Positions 22,186 to 31,439 of a stretch of DNA of 33,790 nt are shown here, in pieces. Both the position numbers and the translations under genes were made by a program. The first letter of the stretch is position 1. The number at the start of each line of letters is the position of its first letter. The stretch comes from CAYQTL01 sp964420405 (lineage in GTDB: Bacteria; Acidobacteriota; Thermoanaerobaculia; Thermoanaerobaculales; Sulfomarinibacteraceae): the NCBI GenBank assembly GCA_964420405.1, contig CAYQTL010000053.1, positions 1 through 33,790 of the forward strand, in the 5' to 3' direction. The notes under the pieces were generated by a model. It was not told where the DNA came from and did not search any database. It was given only the letters and a program-made list of their open reading frames with translations.

Positions 22186-24765
22186 ATGGGGCGTCTGCGG
22201 GTGTGGGTCGTCGGGTCGGCAGCGGCCGTCGTGATGGCGTCGCTCGCGGCGGCGGAGCCGGGGCCGGCGGTGGCATGGCGCCAGGTGGTGCCGGCGGCGG
22301 CGGCGGTCGAGGGGCTCGACGGCGCGAGCTGGCGGACTGATCTCACGATCCACAACCCGAACGCGGTCGAGGTGACGCTCGACGTGGAGCTGCTGCCCTC
22401 GGCGGACGCCACCGCACCACGTCCCGGCTCGCGCTCGCTGGCCGTCCCCCCGGGCGCGACGGTGGTGGTGGGAGACGTGGTCGGCTCGATGTTCCCGGAC
22501 CACACCACCGGGGCGCTGCTGGTGACGTCGCGGGCCGACGCCGGTGGTGACCCACCTCCGGTGGTGGTCACGTCCCGGACCTGGACGCCGGTCGCCGCCG
22601 GCACGGGGACTTTCGGGCAGGGCATCCCGGCGGTGCCATGGCCCGCGGACGGCGGGCTCGCCACGCCGGAGCGGCGCCTCACGGGTCTGCCCGCGTCGGC
22701 CGAGTTCCGGGTCAACGTCGGGGTCGTCAACCTCGATCCGGCCGAGGCACGGTCGTACGCGCTCGAGGCGCTCGACACCGCCGGCCGGGTCGTGGGTGCC
22801 ACGGAGGTGACGCTGCCGGCCCGAGGCTGGTTCCAGTCGAACCGGCTGCTGGAGAGGATGGGGCTGACGGGGGACGGCCACACCGTCGTCGTGCGGCGTC
22901 TCGGCGCGGCGTCGGGCGGCGAGTTCGCGGCCTACGCGTCGATCGTCGACCGCCGCACCAACGACCCGTCCTACCGCACCGCCCGGCAGGCGGTCGAGGC
23001 GTGGGGCCGGCCGCGGTTCGTGATCCTGCCGGCGGCGGCGCGGACCGACGGCGCCGACGGCTCGGTGTGGACCACCGACATGGCCGTCCACTACCCGGGC
23101 GACGAGCCGATCGTGGTCCTCCAGATGGAGCTGATCCCGAGCGACCCGGCCGGCGGCGGGACCTCGGCTCCGGCGCGCGCGATCGAGCGGCTCATGCCGG
23201 GAGGGACGGTGGCGATCTCCGACCTGCTCGGGTCGAAGTTCCCGGCCCACGAGCTGGCCGCGCTGCAGCTGAAGGTCACGACCGGCGGCTCCCGCTACGA
23301 GAACGTGCAGGTCGGGAGTCGGATCTGGACCCCCGACCCGGACGGTGTCGGCACCATGGGGCAGGGGATCGCGGCGCTGCCGTACCACGAGGGCGACGAG
23401 CCGCTCGTCGTCGCCGGCCTCGCCCGGTCGGCGGAGCACCGGTCGAACCTCGGTCTCGTGAACGGGTCGGCGAACGTGCGTCTGGCGCTGGAGGTGGAGG
23501 TGCTCGACGGCGCCGGCGCGAGGGTCGGGTCGTTCGACGAGACCCTCGAGCCGTGGGCCCACCGGCAGGTCGACGACGTGCTCGGACGGGTCGGCGCGGA
23601 GGGACGCGGCTTCACCGCGATGGTGCGGGTGACCGGCAGCGAGAACCTTCTGCTGCGTCCCGACGAGGCCTGGGAGCCGGTGCTGGCGGCGTACGGCTCG
23701 GTGATCGACCGCCGGACCAACGATCCGACATTCGTCGACGCCGTCCGTCTGGTCGCGACCGGAGGCGGCGATGGCGGCGACTGGTACGACTTCGACGCCC
23801 GCGAGCCGTGGTTCCGGTGTCCGCAGGAGCCGTTCCCGGACGACGCCGTCGTGGTGCGGGCCTTCGACCGGGCCTGGCACTTCTTCGGCGGAGGCGACGA
23901 CACCCGCACCATCGTGCAGGAGGTCGACTTCCCGGAGGAGGGCGGCTGGAACCAGATCGGCCTGCGTCTCGAGCTCGAGTGCCCCGAGAGCGGTCTGTGC
24001 GACCACTGGGACCGCACCGGCAGCCTCCAGCTGGTGCTCAACCCCGCGGATCCCGCCGACGAGTGGCGGCACCTCGAGCTGATGCGCCACATCACCCCGT
24101 ACCGGGTGGGGATGTGCCAGTACGTCGACGTCACCGAGCTGGCGCCGCTGCTGCGCGGCCGCAGGACCCTGAGCTCGTGGATCGACACCTGGGTCGGGCC
24201 CGGCCACACCCAGGGCGAGGGCTGGCGGATCACCTGGGACGTCGTGTTCTACCCCGGCGAGCCGCGGGGCGCCGACGAGGTGGTCAACGTGTGGGGGCGG
24301 CGGTCGCTGGAGGTCGGCAGCACCGAGCCCGACCGCACGGTGGACGCCCAGCTCGACCCGCTCACGGTCACGGTGCCAGATGGCGTGGCGCGGGTCGAGG
24401 CCCGGCTCGTCACCACCGGTCACGCCTTCGGCAACACCGACAACTGTGCCGAGTTCTGCCCGCTGAGGCAGGACGTGCTCGCCAACGGCGAGCGCCGTTC
24501 GGTGCTGCCGTGGCGGACCGACTGCGAGTACAACCCCGTCGGAGGCCAGCAGGGGACGTGGCGGTACGACCGCAACGGCTGGTGCCCCGGCGCGATCGTG
24601 CCCGGCCACACCGTCGACCTCACCGACCTGGTCGAGCCGGATGGGACGCTGACGGTGGATCTCGACGTGCGGACGATGGACGGCGAGGTCTTCGTCAACT
24701 CCACCACCGGCGGGTCCGCGCCGTTCGAGTGGATCTCGATGCAGCTGCTGTACTTTTCGGAGTGA
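22186..24765 (+). CDS. Secreted protein with two tandem domains and PNGase F-like C-terminal domain
   Basis: An 859-aa exported protein. Signal peptide 1-23 (hydrophobic VWVVGSAAAVVMASLAAA). Residues about 28-265 and 280-525 are two copies of one extracellular module: PAAA...DGxxWxTDxxxHxP, MELIPS-like strand, SRTWTP, GTxGQGI, and closing SVIDRRTNDPTF; I know it from acidobacterial secreted proteins but not its ligand. Residues about 530-859 resemble PNGase F, which cleaves N-glycans from asparagine: CDHWDR (606-610; Asp609 at the place of the key catalytic Asp60), WDVVFYPGEP, CAEFC (754-758; Glu756 at the place of Glu206) and NGWCPGAIVPG. The third acidic residue (Glu118 in YTETW) appears as Asp667 in IDTW. 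A secreted glycan amidase is plausible. ATG 22186 follows GGAGG. Confidence 0.82.
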   Translation: MGRLRVWVVGSAAAVVMASLAAAEPGPAVAWRQVVPAAAAVEGLDGASWRTDLTIHNPNAVEVTLDVELLPSADATAPRPGSRSLAVPPGATVVVGDVVGSMFPDHTTGALLVTSRADAGGDPPPVVVTSRTWTPVAAGTGTFGQGIPAVPWPADGGLATPERRLTGLPASAEFRVNVGVVNLDPAEARSYALEALDTAGRVVGATEVTLPARGWFQSNRLLERMGLTGDGHTVVVRRLGAASGGEFAAYASIVDRRTNDPSYRTARQAVEAWGRPRFVILPAAARTDGADGSVWTTDMAVHYPGDEPIVVLQMELIPSDPAGGGTSAPARAIERLMPGGTVAISDLLGSKFPAHELAALQLKVTTGGSRYENVQVGSRIWTPDPDGVGTMGQGIAALPYHEGDEPLVVAGLARSAEHRSNLGLVNGSANVRLALEVEVLDGAGARVGSFDETLEPWAHRQVDDVLGRVGAEGRGFTAMVRVTGSENLLLRPDEAWEPVLAAYGSVIDRRTNDPTFVDAVRLVATGGGDGGDWYDFDAREPWFRCPQEPFPDDAVVVRAFDRAWHFFGGGDDTRTIVQEVDFPEEGGWNQIGLRLELECPESGLCDHWDRTGSLQLVLNPADPADEWRHLELMRHITPYRVGMCQYVDVTELAPLLRGRRTLSSWIDTWVGPGHTQGEGWRITWDVVFYPGEPRGADEVVNVWGRRSLEVGSTEPDRTVDAQLDPLTVTVPDGVARVEARLVTTGHAFGNTDNCAEFCPLRQDVLANGERRSVLPWRTDCEYNPVGGQQGTWRYDRNGWCPGAIVPGHTVDLTDLVEPDGTLTVDLDVRTMDGEVFVNSTTGGSAPFEWISMQLLYFSE

Positions 24766-24857
24766 GCACGACGCGGCCGCGCCGCACTGCCGGTGACTGC
24801 CGCGTCCGAGGCGCAGCAGATTCGGCCGCGGCGTCGGGCGACGGCGGCGACCGCACC

Positions 24858-24893
24858 GGGCGCGGACACGGACGGGGACACGGGCGCGGGAGG
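24858..24893 (+). repeat. GGNNNN hexamer array 4
   Basis: Six in-phase units GGGCGC, GGACAC, GGACGG, GGACAC, GGGCGC, GGGAGG fill the gap between the convergent PNGase F-like and NRPS genes. The first five read the same forwards and backwards as units. Confidence 0.55.
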
Positions 24894-24900
24894 GCCGTCG

Positions 24901-27900
24901 TCAGGGCTCGCGAGACGAGGCCGCCCGGTCGAGACACTCCTGCAGCCTCGCGGCGAGCTCGTGGACGTTTGGAGGCTCGGTCATGGTGTGGTGCTGGCCC
25001 GGGATCTCGTGCACCTCGACGCCGCCGCCGGCGAGGGGGCCCCAGCCCAGGAGCGGATCCCGGGTGGCGACGACGTTGCGGTCGCGGGCCCGGAACAGGG
25101 TCACCCGGACGTCCGACGCCGGCGTCCGGTACCGCAGCGCCGCCCGGTAGGAGGACCTCGCCACGTCGTACAGTGCCGGCGGGAGCGGCGCTCCGAGCTG
25201 CCGGTGCCAGCGGGCCGCGACCCCTCCGATGAAGAACGAGGTGCGGCGCCGGAGCGTGCGGATGCGGCGGCGGACGAACTCCGCCTTGTCGGGCCAGGGC
25301 AGGCGCACGAGGTTGCCGAGGTGGTAGCGCAGACGCTGCCGGTCGACCTCCCACCGGCGTCGCCACCGCGCCAGGCGGGGCACGCCGCGATCGAGCCGCG
25401 GGTTGGTGTCGAGCAGCGCGACCACGCCGACCGGCTCCCCGGCGGCCCGCAGCCGTCGCGCCATCTCGTAGGCCACCAGCCCGCCGAACGACATCCCCCC
25501 GAGGTGCAGCGGCGGCCGGACGCCGGCAGACCGGAGCTCGTCCAGGTACCGCTCGGCCATGTCCTCGACCGCCTCGAGGGGCTCGCTCCCACCGTCGAGG
25601 CCGGCCGCCTGGATGCCGAGCACCGGCTGCGCGGGATCGAGCCCGGCGGTGACGTCGTGGTAGGTCAGGAGGTTGCCTCCGGCCGAGTGGATCCACACAA
25701 GGGGCGGGCGGTCGTCGCCCCGGCGCATGGTGACGAGCAGCTCCCAGTCGTCGCTCCAGCCCCGCGAGCGGATCAGCTCGGCCATCGCCTCCACGGTCGG
25801 CGCGCGGAAGAGCGACGCCAGGGGGAGCTCCTCGCCGGTCGAGCGGGAGACCTCCGTCAGCAGCCGGACCGCCAGGATCGAGTGGCCGCCGAGGTCGAAG
25901 AAGCTGTCGCGGATGCCGACCCGGTCGGTTCCGAGCAGCCGCTGCCAGATCTCGACCAGGGACGCCTCGAGCCGGTCGCGGGGCGGCTCGGGACCGTCGC
26001 CGTCCGCGAGGCCGCGGAAGGTCGGCTCCGGCAGCGCGGTGCGGTCGACCTTGCCGGTCGCCGAGAGGGGCAGCGCGTCGAGCAGCACGATCTCGCTCGG
26101 GACCATGTACGGCGGCACGCGCCGCTCGAGGAAGGCGCGCAGCTCGCGGGCGTCCGGGTTCCGGCCCGCGGCCGGCGCGGCGTAGGCCACGAGGCGGTTG
26201 CCGCCGTCCTCCGCCCGGTGGGCGACGACCGCCGCCGCGGCCACGTCGGGGCTCGCCGCCAGTGCCGCCTCGACCTCGCCCGGCTCGATCCGGAAGCCGC
26301 GGATCTTGACCTGCTGGTCGGTCCGCCCGACGAACTCGATGGCGCCGTCCCGCCGGCGGCGGACGACGTCTCCCGTGCGGTACAGCCGCCCTCGACCCGC
26401 AGGGTCGAACGGATCCGGGACGAACACGTCGGCGGTCAGCTCCGGGCGGTTGACGTAGCCGACGGCGAGCCCGTCGCCGCCCAGGTAGAGCTCCCCCTCG
26501 ACGCCAACCGGGACCGGCTCCATGTGGCGGTCCAGGACGTGGGCGGTGGTGTTGGCGATCGGCGAGCCGATCGGGATCGAGCGGGCGTCCCCGGGCACCG
26601 AGTCGATCCGGAAGCACACTGCGAAGGTGGTGCTCTCAGTCGGGCCGTAGCCGTTCAGCAGGCGCCCGGGAGGGTCGCCTGCGAGCAGCTCGCGGATCCA
26701 GCGGGGGTCGAGGGCCTCGCCGCCCACCAGCAGCGCGCGCAGCGGGGCGAACGCCGCCGGCTGGCGCCGCACGACCTGGTTGAAGAGCGTCACCGTCAGG
26801 AACATGGCCGTGATCCGGCGCTCCCGCAGCTCGGCCGCGAGCCGGACCGGTGACAGGACGTCCTCCCGGTCGAGAATCACCACGGTTCCGCCGTTCAGCA
26901 GCGGCCCCCAGATCTCGAAGGTCGCGGCGTCGAACGAGGCGGTGGCCACCTGGGCGACGCGGTCGCCGGCGTCGAGCTGCAGGTAGTCGGTGCCGCGGAC
27001 CAGGCGGACCACGCCCCGGTGGGGGATCGCGACCCCCTTCGGACGGCCGGTGGAGCCCGACGTGAACATCACGTAGGCGACGTCGCCGCCGCCGCCGGCC
27101 ACCGGATCCGGCGCCGCCGGCCCGTCGGGTCCGGGCCCACCGTCACCCTCGACCGTGACCACCCGTTCGAAGCGGACGGGCAGCCGGCCCGCGTCGCCGA
27201 CGGTGGCGACGGCGACCGTGGCGCCGGCGTCCTCGAGCGCGGCGCGGATCCGGTCGGGCGGGTCCTCGGGGTCGACCGGCAGGTACGCCGCACCGGCGTC
27301 GAGGATCCCGAGCATCCCGACCACCAGCTCGGGCGAGCGCCCGACGCACAGCGCGACGACGTCGCCGGGTCGGACCCCTGCCTCGTCCCGGAGCCTGCCG
27401 GCCAGGCGGCGGGCGCGCCGGTCGAGCTCGTGGTAGCTCAAGACCGCGTCGCCGTGCTCGACGGCCGCGGCGTCCGGGCGGGTCGCCGCCTCACGGGCGA
27501 AGAGCTCCTGGATGGAAGCGTCCCGGGGGTAGTCGCTGGCGGTCCGGTTGAGATCCTCCACCAGCCAGCGGCGCTCCTCGGGCGCGAGCAGCGGGATCCT
27601 CGAGACCTCGAGCTCCGGGTCGGTGCACCCGGCCCCGAGCAGCCGCAGCCAGCGCGTGACCAGCCCGCGGATCGTGTCGGGCTCGAACAGCGCCGTGTCG
27701 AGCTCGGCCAGACCCGAGATCCTGCCGTCGACGTCGTGCACCGTCACCGTCAGGTCGGTGCGTGAGGTGCCGGGGTCGACGGGGAGGTGCGTGACCCGCA
27801 GCCCGGCCAGGTCGAGACGGGCCCCGCTACCGGTCTGGTACCCGAGAAGGGTCTGGAACACGGGGGTGGCGGCCGCGCTCCGCTCGGGCTGGAGCCGCTC

Positions 27901-28995
27901 GACGATCCGGTCGAACGGCACCTCGTGGGCGCCGAGGGCCTGCAGCACCGCCGACCGGGTCCGGTCGACGACCTCGGCGAAGCTCGGGTCACCGTCGAGC
28001 CGGATCCGGATCGGGAGCGTGTCGGCGAAGAACCCGGCCAGGGGCTCGAGCTCGATCCGGTCGCGGCCCGCGAACGGCGTCCCGACCACGACGTCGTCCT
28101 GGCCGGCGAGCCGGCCGAGCACCGCCGCGTAGCCCGCCAGCAGGACCATGAACGGCGTCGCCCGCAGCGCCCGCGCGCATGCCCGGACCCTCTCCGTCAG
28201 CTCGTCGGGGAACGTCATCTCGCAGCGGGCGCCCTCGAACCTCTGGACCTCGGGTCGCGGCCGGTCGCTCGGCAGGGTGAGCATCGGCGGGTGGCCGGCC
28301 AGCGTCTCGAGCCAGAACCGCTCCTTGTCCGCCAGCTCGCCGCTCTCGAGGCGCTCGCGCTGCCACGCGGCCGCGTCGAGCGGCTGGACCCGCAGCTCGG
28401 GCAGCTCGCGCGTGCCGTCGTAGACCGCCCCGAGCTCGTCGAGGAACCGGTCCAGCGACCAGCCGTCCGACACGATGTGATGGTGGACGACCTGGAGCAC
28501 GTGGTGGTCGGAGCCGAGGCGGACGAGGCTGCACCGGAACAGGGGGCCGGACCGCAGGTCGAACCGCCAGCGGCTTCCGGCCAGCAGCACACGCCGGAGC
28601 TCCTCCTCCTGCGACGCTCCGCCGGACGCCAACAGCTCCGGGCGGTGCACGGTCGCGTCCACCTCGTCGAGGACGCGCTGGCGCGGGCCGTCGGCCTCCT
28701 CGAGGATCACCGTCCGCAGTGCCGGATGGCGTGTCACGACCGTCGCCACGGCCCGCTCGAGCCGGCCGGCGTCCAGCGGCCCCTCCAGCCGGTAGGCCCT
28801 GGCGATGTTGTACACCGGGTGGCCGGGGTCGAAGCGGTCGAAGAACCAGAGCCGCTGCTGGGTGAACGACAGCGGGCCGCCGTCGGGCCAGTCCCGTGCC
28901 ACGAGCCTCGCCGTGCTCGCGGCGGGGCTCCGGGAGCCCGCCGATACCGTGCGGACCGCCGGTCCGGCCGCTGTGCTCCGCTCCCAGCCGCTCAT
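24901..28995 (-). CDS. Single-module non-ribosomal peptide synthetase (C-A-T-TE)
   Basis: A 1364-aa NRPS. Condensation domain (about 40-475): SFTQQRLWFFD, active site HHIVSDG (172-178), GTPFAGRDR. Adenylation domain (about 490-990): YVMFTSGSTGRPKG (641-654), NGYGPTESTT, YRTGD, GRTDQQVKIRGFRIEPGEVE, TGKVDRTALP. Carrier domain with DLGGHSI (phosphopantetheine Ser1039). Thioesterase (about 1095-1364) with GMSFGG (Ser1169) and a late His in PGQHHTM. My hand alignment gives the specificity residues D-A-F-F-L-G-G-T-F-K, closest to valine/isoleucine-type codes. One module ending in TE would join one amino acid to an acyl or aminoacyl donor and release it. No MbtH, Sfp or dedicated exporter is adjacent. 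The start at ATG 28995 lies shortly before the first condensation motif; the ribosome site is weak. Confidence 0.92.
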   Translation of the reverse strand: MSGWERSTAAGPAVRTVSAGSRSPAASTARLVARDWPDGGPLSFTQQRLWFFDRFDPGHPVYNIARAYRLEGPLDAGRLERAVATVVTRHPALRTVILEEADGPRQRVLDEVDATVHRPELLASGGASQEEELRRVLLAGSRWRFDLRSGPLFRCSLVRLGSDHHVLQVVHHHIVSDGWSLDRFLDELGAVYDGTRELPELRVQPLDAAAWQRERLESGELADKERFWLETLAGHPPMLTLPSDRPRPEVQRFEGARCEMTFPDELTERVRACARALRATPFMVLLAGYAAVLGRLAGQDDVVVGTPFAGRDRIELEPLAGFFADTLPIRIRLDGDPSFAEVVDRTRSAVLQALGAHEVPFDRIVERLQPERSAAATPVFQTLLGYQTGSGARLDLAGLRVTHLPVDPGTSRTDLTVTVHDVDGRISGLAELDTALFEPDTIRGLVTRWLRLLGAGCTDPELEVSRIPLLAPEERRWLVEDLNRTASDYPRDASIQELFAREAATRPDAAAVEHGDAVLSYHELDRRARRLAGRLRDEAGVRPGDVVALCVGRSPELVVGMLGILDAGAAYLPVDPEDPPDRIRAALEDAGATVAVATVGDAGRLPVRFERVVTVEGDGGPGPDGPAAPDPVAGGGGDVAYVMFTSGSTGRPKGVAIPHRGVVRLVRGTDYLQLDAGDRVAQVATASFDAATFEIWGPLLNGGTVVILDREDVLSPVRLAAELRERRITAMFLTVTLFNQVVRRQPAAFAPLRALLVGGEALDPRWIRELLAGDPPGRLLNGYGPTESTTFAVCFRIDSVPGDARSIPIGSPIANTTAHVLDRHMEPVPVGVEGELYLGGDGLAVGYVNRPELTADVFVPDPFDPAGRGRLYRTGDVVRRRRDGAIEFVGRTDQQVKIRGFRIEPGEVEAALAASPDVAAAAVVAHRAEDGGNRLVAYAAPAAGRNPDARELRAFLERRVPPYMVPSEIVLLDALPLSATGKVDRTALPEPTFRGLADGDGPEPPRDRLEASLVEIWQRLLGTDRVGIRDSFFDLGGHSILAVRLLTEVSRSTGEELPLASLFRAPTVEAMAELIRSRGWSDDWELLVTMRRGDDRPPLVWIHSAGGNLLTYHDVTAGLDPAQPVLGIQAAGLDGGSEPLEAVEDMAERYLDELRSAGVRPPLHLGGMSFGGLVAYEMARRLRAAGEPVGVVALLDTNPRLDRGVPRLARWRRRWEVDRQRLRYHLGNLVRLPWPDKAEFVRRRIRTLRRRTSFFIGGVAARWHRQLGAPLPPALYDVARSSYRAALRYRTPASDVRVTLFRARDRNVVATRDPLLGWGPLAGGGVEVHEIPGQHHTMTEPPNVHELAARLQECLDRAASSREP

Positions 28996-29079
28996 GATCG
29001 AGTCGCTCGTCTCCGGCGGTCCCGTACGCGGGGCCGCGTTCTCGTGGTCGACCGTGCCTCGGCGGCCCGTCGCCCGAAG

Positions 29080-29110
29080 GCCCCCAATCTCGATCGGGGG
29101 GCGGATTGTA
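29080..29110 (-). promoter_or_regulatory. NRPS promoter with hairpin at the transcript start
   Basis: On the minus strand TACAAT (29110-29105) is a near-consensus -10. Just downstream GCCCCC (29080-29085) and GGGGGC pair around AATCTCGATC, so a hairpin would lie at the 5' end of a leader of about 100 bases. It may protect the mRNA or act as an operator. Confidence 0.4.
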
Positions 29111-29178
29111 CCAGCGCGGAGGAGGGTCCCGGTCCGGTCCGCGCAGCGGGCCGGGTCGTCCGCGTCGCCGGAGGCACG

Positions 29179-29184
29179 TACACT
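29179..29184 (+). promoter_or_regulatory. -10 element TACACT, leaderless DUF885 gene
   Basis: TACACT ends six bases before GTG 29191 with no Shine-Dalgarno sequence between. Same geometry as mgsA and ychF. Confidence 0.6.
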
Positions 29185-29190
29185 GGCGCG

Positions 29191-30966
29191 GTGCGCACGA
29201 TCGCGCTCCTCCTCGCGCTCACCGCCACGGTCCCGCCGGCGCCGGCGCCGGTTCCGGCTCCCGACGTGGCGCGCCCCGTCGACCGGATCGGCGCCGTCGC
29301 GGACGAGGCGTGGGACGCCTACCTGGAGCTGCACCCGCGGCTGGCCACGCGGCTCGGCGACGACCGGTTCGCCGACCGCTTCGGCGACGGCGTCAGCCCG
29401 CGGTGGCGCGGCCGGATGGAGCGGCTGGCGCGCCGGACGATCGAGGAGGCGCGGGCGGTGGACCCGGCGGAGCTGCCGACCGACGAGCACCGCCTGACGC
29501 GCCGGCTGCTCGTGGAGTGGATGACCACCGAGCTGGCGTCGCTGGCGTTTCCGGAGCACCTGCTGGTCGTGAACCACCTGCCGTCCAGCCCGCCGGTGGC
29601 GTTCGCCCGGGAGCTGCGGGGCGCCGGTCCGGCGCGGTTCCGGCGGGCCGCCGACTACGACGCGTTCCTGGCGCGGATGTCCGGCTTCGTGCGGTGGGTG
29701 GACGCAGCCGTGGGCGCGCTCGAGGAGGGCGCGGCCCGCGGCGTGGTGGCGCCGTGCCCGGTGGTCGAGGCGACCCTGGAGCAGCTCGACCGCGTGCTGC
29801 AGGACGGCGTCGCCGCCGGAGCCTTCATGACGCCGGTGTCCGGCTTCCCGGCCGGCGTCGGTGCCGACGACCGCGGGCGGATCGCGACCGCCTGGGGCGA
29901 GACCGTCCGGGGCGAGGTCGTGCCGGCGTACCGGACGCTGCGACGCGCGGTGGCCGAGGTGTCCCTGCCGGCGTGCCGGCCGACCCTGTCGATGCGCTCC
30001 CTGCCGGGCGGCGGCGACTGGTACCGGATGCGGGTGAGGCGGTTCACCACGGTGTCGGCGTCGCCGGTGTCGCTCTTCCAGCTCGGCCTGGAGGAGTGCC
30101 GCCGCCTGCGTCGGGAGCTCGACCGGCTGGAGGCCCGCCAGTCGCGACGTCCTGGGTCTCTCGACGGCGGCGTCCTGCGCGGCCCCCGCGAGGTTCTCGG
30201 GCGGTTCGGCGACATCCGCCGCCGGGTCGAGTCGCGGCTGCCGGTGGCGTTCGGGCGTCTGCCGGAGACCGAGCTGCGGATCGTGCCCATGGACGGCGTC
30301 GTCGCGGCGGCGGGGGCGCGCGCCGTCTACCAGGCGCCGGTCCCCGGCAGCGGCCGCCCCGGCGTGTTCCTGGTCGACCTGACGGACGGTGTGCCGGAGC
30401 GTGGCATCGAGGCCCTGTTTCTCCACGAGGCCCTCCCCGGCCATCACCTGCAGCTGTCCCTCGCGGCCGAGAACGACGACCTTCCCGCGTTCCGCCGGCA
30501 TCTCTACCAGGGTGCCTACATGGAGGGCTGGGCGTTGTACGCCGAGGGGCTCGGCGACCTCCTCGGGCTGTACGCCGACCCGGTCCAGCAGGCCGGGCGG
30601 CTCGAGGAGCAGCTGCGGCGCGCCGCCCGGCTGGTGGCCGACGTCGGCATCCACGGCCTCGGCTGGGACCGCTCCCGGCTCGAGGAGGTGCTGCGGGACG
30701 TGGCCGGCGGCGTCAACCTCGACGAGATCGACCGCTACGCCGCGATGCCCGGGCAGGGTCTGACCTACACCGTCGGGGAGCGGACCTTCACCCGGCTGCG
30801 GGAGCGCGCCCACGACGAGCTGGGCAGCGCCTTCGACCTGCGGGCGTTCCACGACGAGGTGCTGCGCCACGGGGCGCTGCCGCTCCCGGTGCTCGCCGAG
30901 GTCGTGGAGCGGTGGGTGGACGGGCGGCGTCCGGGTCGGCGTCAGCCGCCGCAAGGGGTCCAGTAG
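29191..30966 (+). CDS. DUF885 family metallopeptidase-like protein, exported
   Basis: A 591-aa DUF885 protein. The N terminus MRTIALLLALTATVPPAPAP looks like a signal peptide followed by a Pro/Ala linker (PAPAPVPAPD) encoded by CCGNNN hexamers like those in the intergenic arrays. The family landmarks are FLHEALPGHHLQ (residues about 410-421, an inferred zinc site), YMEGWALYAEGLGD, and IDRYAAMPGQGLTYTVGE through FDLRAFHDEVLRHGALPLPVL near the end. Members are thought to be zinc-dependent peptidases or hydrolases, with little experimental work. Length is normal. GTG 29191 is chosen because TACACT lies six bases upstream, a leaderless arrangement. Its 3' end overlaps the convergent 3D-domain gene by 25 bases. 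Confidence 0.9.
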   Translation: MRTIALLLALTATVPPAPAPVPAPDVARPVDRIGAVADEAWDAYLELHPRLATRLGDDRFADRFGDGVSPRWRGRMERLARRTIEEARAVDPAELPTDEHRLTRRLLVEWMTTELASLAFPEHLLVVNHLPSSPPVAFARELRGAGPARFRRAADYDAFLARMSGFVRWVDAAVGALEEGAARGVVAPCPVVEATLEQLDRVLQDGVAAGAFMTPVSGFPAGVGADDRGRIATAWGETVRGEVVPAYRTLRRAVAEVSLPACRPTLSMRSLPGGGDWYRMRVRRFTTVSASPVSLFQLGLEECRRLRRELDRLEARQSRRPGSLDGGVLRGPREVLGRFGDIRRRVESRLPVAFGRLPETELRIVPMDGVVAAAGARAVYQAPVPGSGRPGVFLVDLTDGVPERGIEALFLHEALPGHHLQLSLAAENDDLPAFRRHLYQGAYMEGWALYAEGLGDLLGLYADPVQQAGRLEEQLRRAARLVADVGIHGLGWDRSRLEEVLRDVAGGVNLDEIDRYAAMPGQGLTYTVGERTFTRLRERAHDELGSAFDLRAFHDEVLRHGALPLPVLAEVVERWVDGRRPGRRQPPQGVQ

Positions 30967-31439
30967 ATCCGCACCCGGCGGACGCCCCACTCCCGGGCCC
31001 GATCGACGTCCTCGCCCATGGAGAGGTCGATCGTCCTCCGGTGGCGCCGGGACGTCCGGTCGAGCACTGTCCAGCGGCCGTCGAGCCCCTCGATGCGGAC
31101 CTTCGTGCCGCGGGTCAGGCCCCGCTCCTCGAGGTCGCGGGACACGGCGATGGCCCGCATCCCGGGTCGCAGCACGTCGCCCCATGCCGCCTCGTCGGGA
31201 CGGCGGTCGGTCTGTCCGCGGACCGAGTTGGAGGCGGTGGCGGTCACCTCCAGGCTCCGCTCGGCCCGGCATCCGGTCGTCGACAGCGACGCCGTCGCGA
31301 TGGCCGCCGCCGCGGCGACGGCAACCGTCAACCCCGTCCCGCCCGGAACGCGGACCGATCCGCGGGTCCGTCGCCCGCCGGGGCGTCGCCCCGCGCCGAC
31401 CGGAGCCGGAGGCGATGCCCCCGCCTCGGACCATCCCAT
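30942..31439 (-). CDS. 3D-domain lipoprotein (YorM/MltA-like double-psi barrel)
   Basis: A 165-aa protein. The C-terminal 105 residues are a 3D domain: VTATASNSVRGQTD, AAWGDVLRPGMRAIAVSRDL, GLTRGTKVRIEGLDGRWTVLDR, TIDLSMGEDVDRAREWGVRRVRIYW. The fold is the double-psi beta-barrel of lytic transglycosylase MltA and endoglucanase V; the Asp in IDLSMG is the likely catalytic residue, so peptidoglycan cleavage is plausible. A hydrophobic stretch and Cys in STTGC suggest lipoprotein export. The 35 residues before it are unusually long and Arg/Gly/Pro-rich, so a later start, for example the TTG before TVAVAAAAAIATASL, is possible; that would leave the CGGGGC hairpin at 31379-31393 outside the gene. 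Convergent with the DUF885 gene. Confidence 0.82.
   Translation of the reverse strand: MGWSEAGASPPAPVGAGRRPGGRRTRGSVRVPGGTGLTVAVAAAAAIATASLSTTGCRAERSLEVTATASNSVRGQTDRRPDEAAWGDVLRPGMRAIAVSRDLEERGLTRGTKVRIEGLDGRWTVLDRTSRRHRRTIDLSMGEDVDRAREWGVRRVRIYWTPCGG

Noticed and set aside
22138..24609. 823-codon minus-strand frame opposite the PNGase F-like gene
   Set aside because: Composition is that of an antisense frame and conserved motifs lie on the plus strand.
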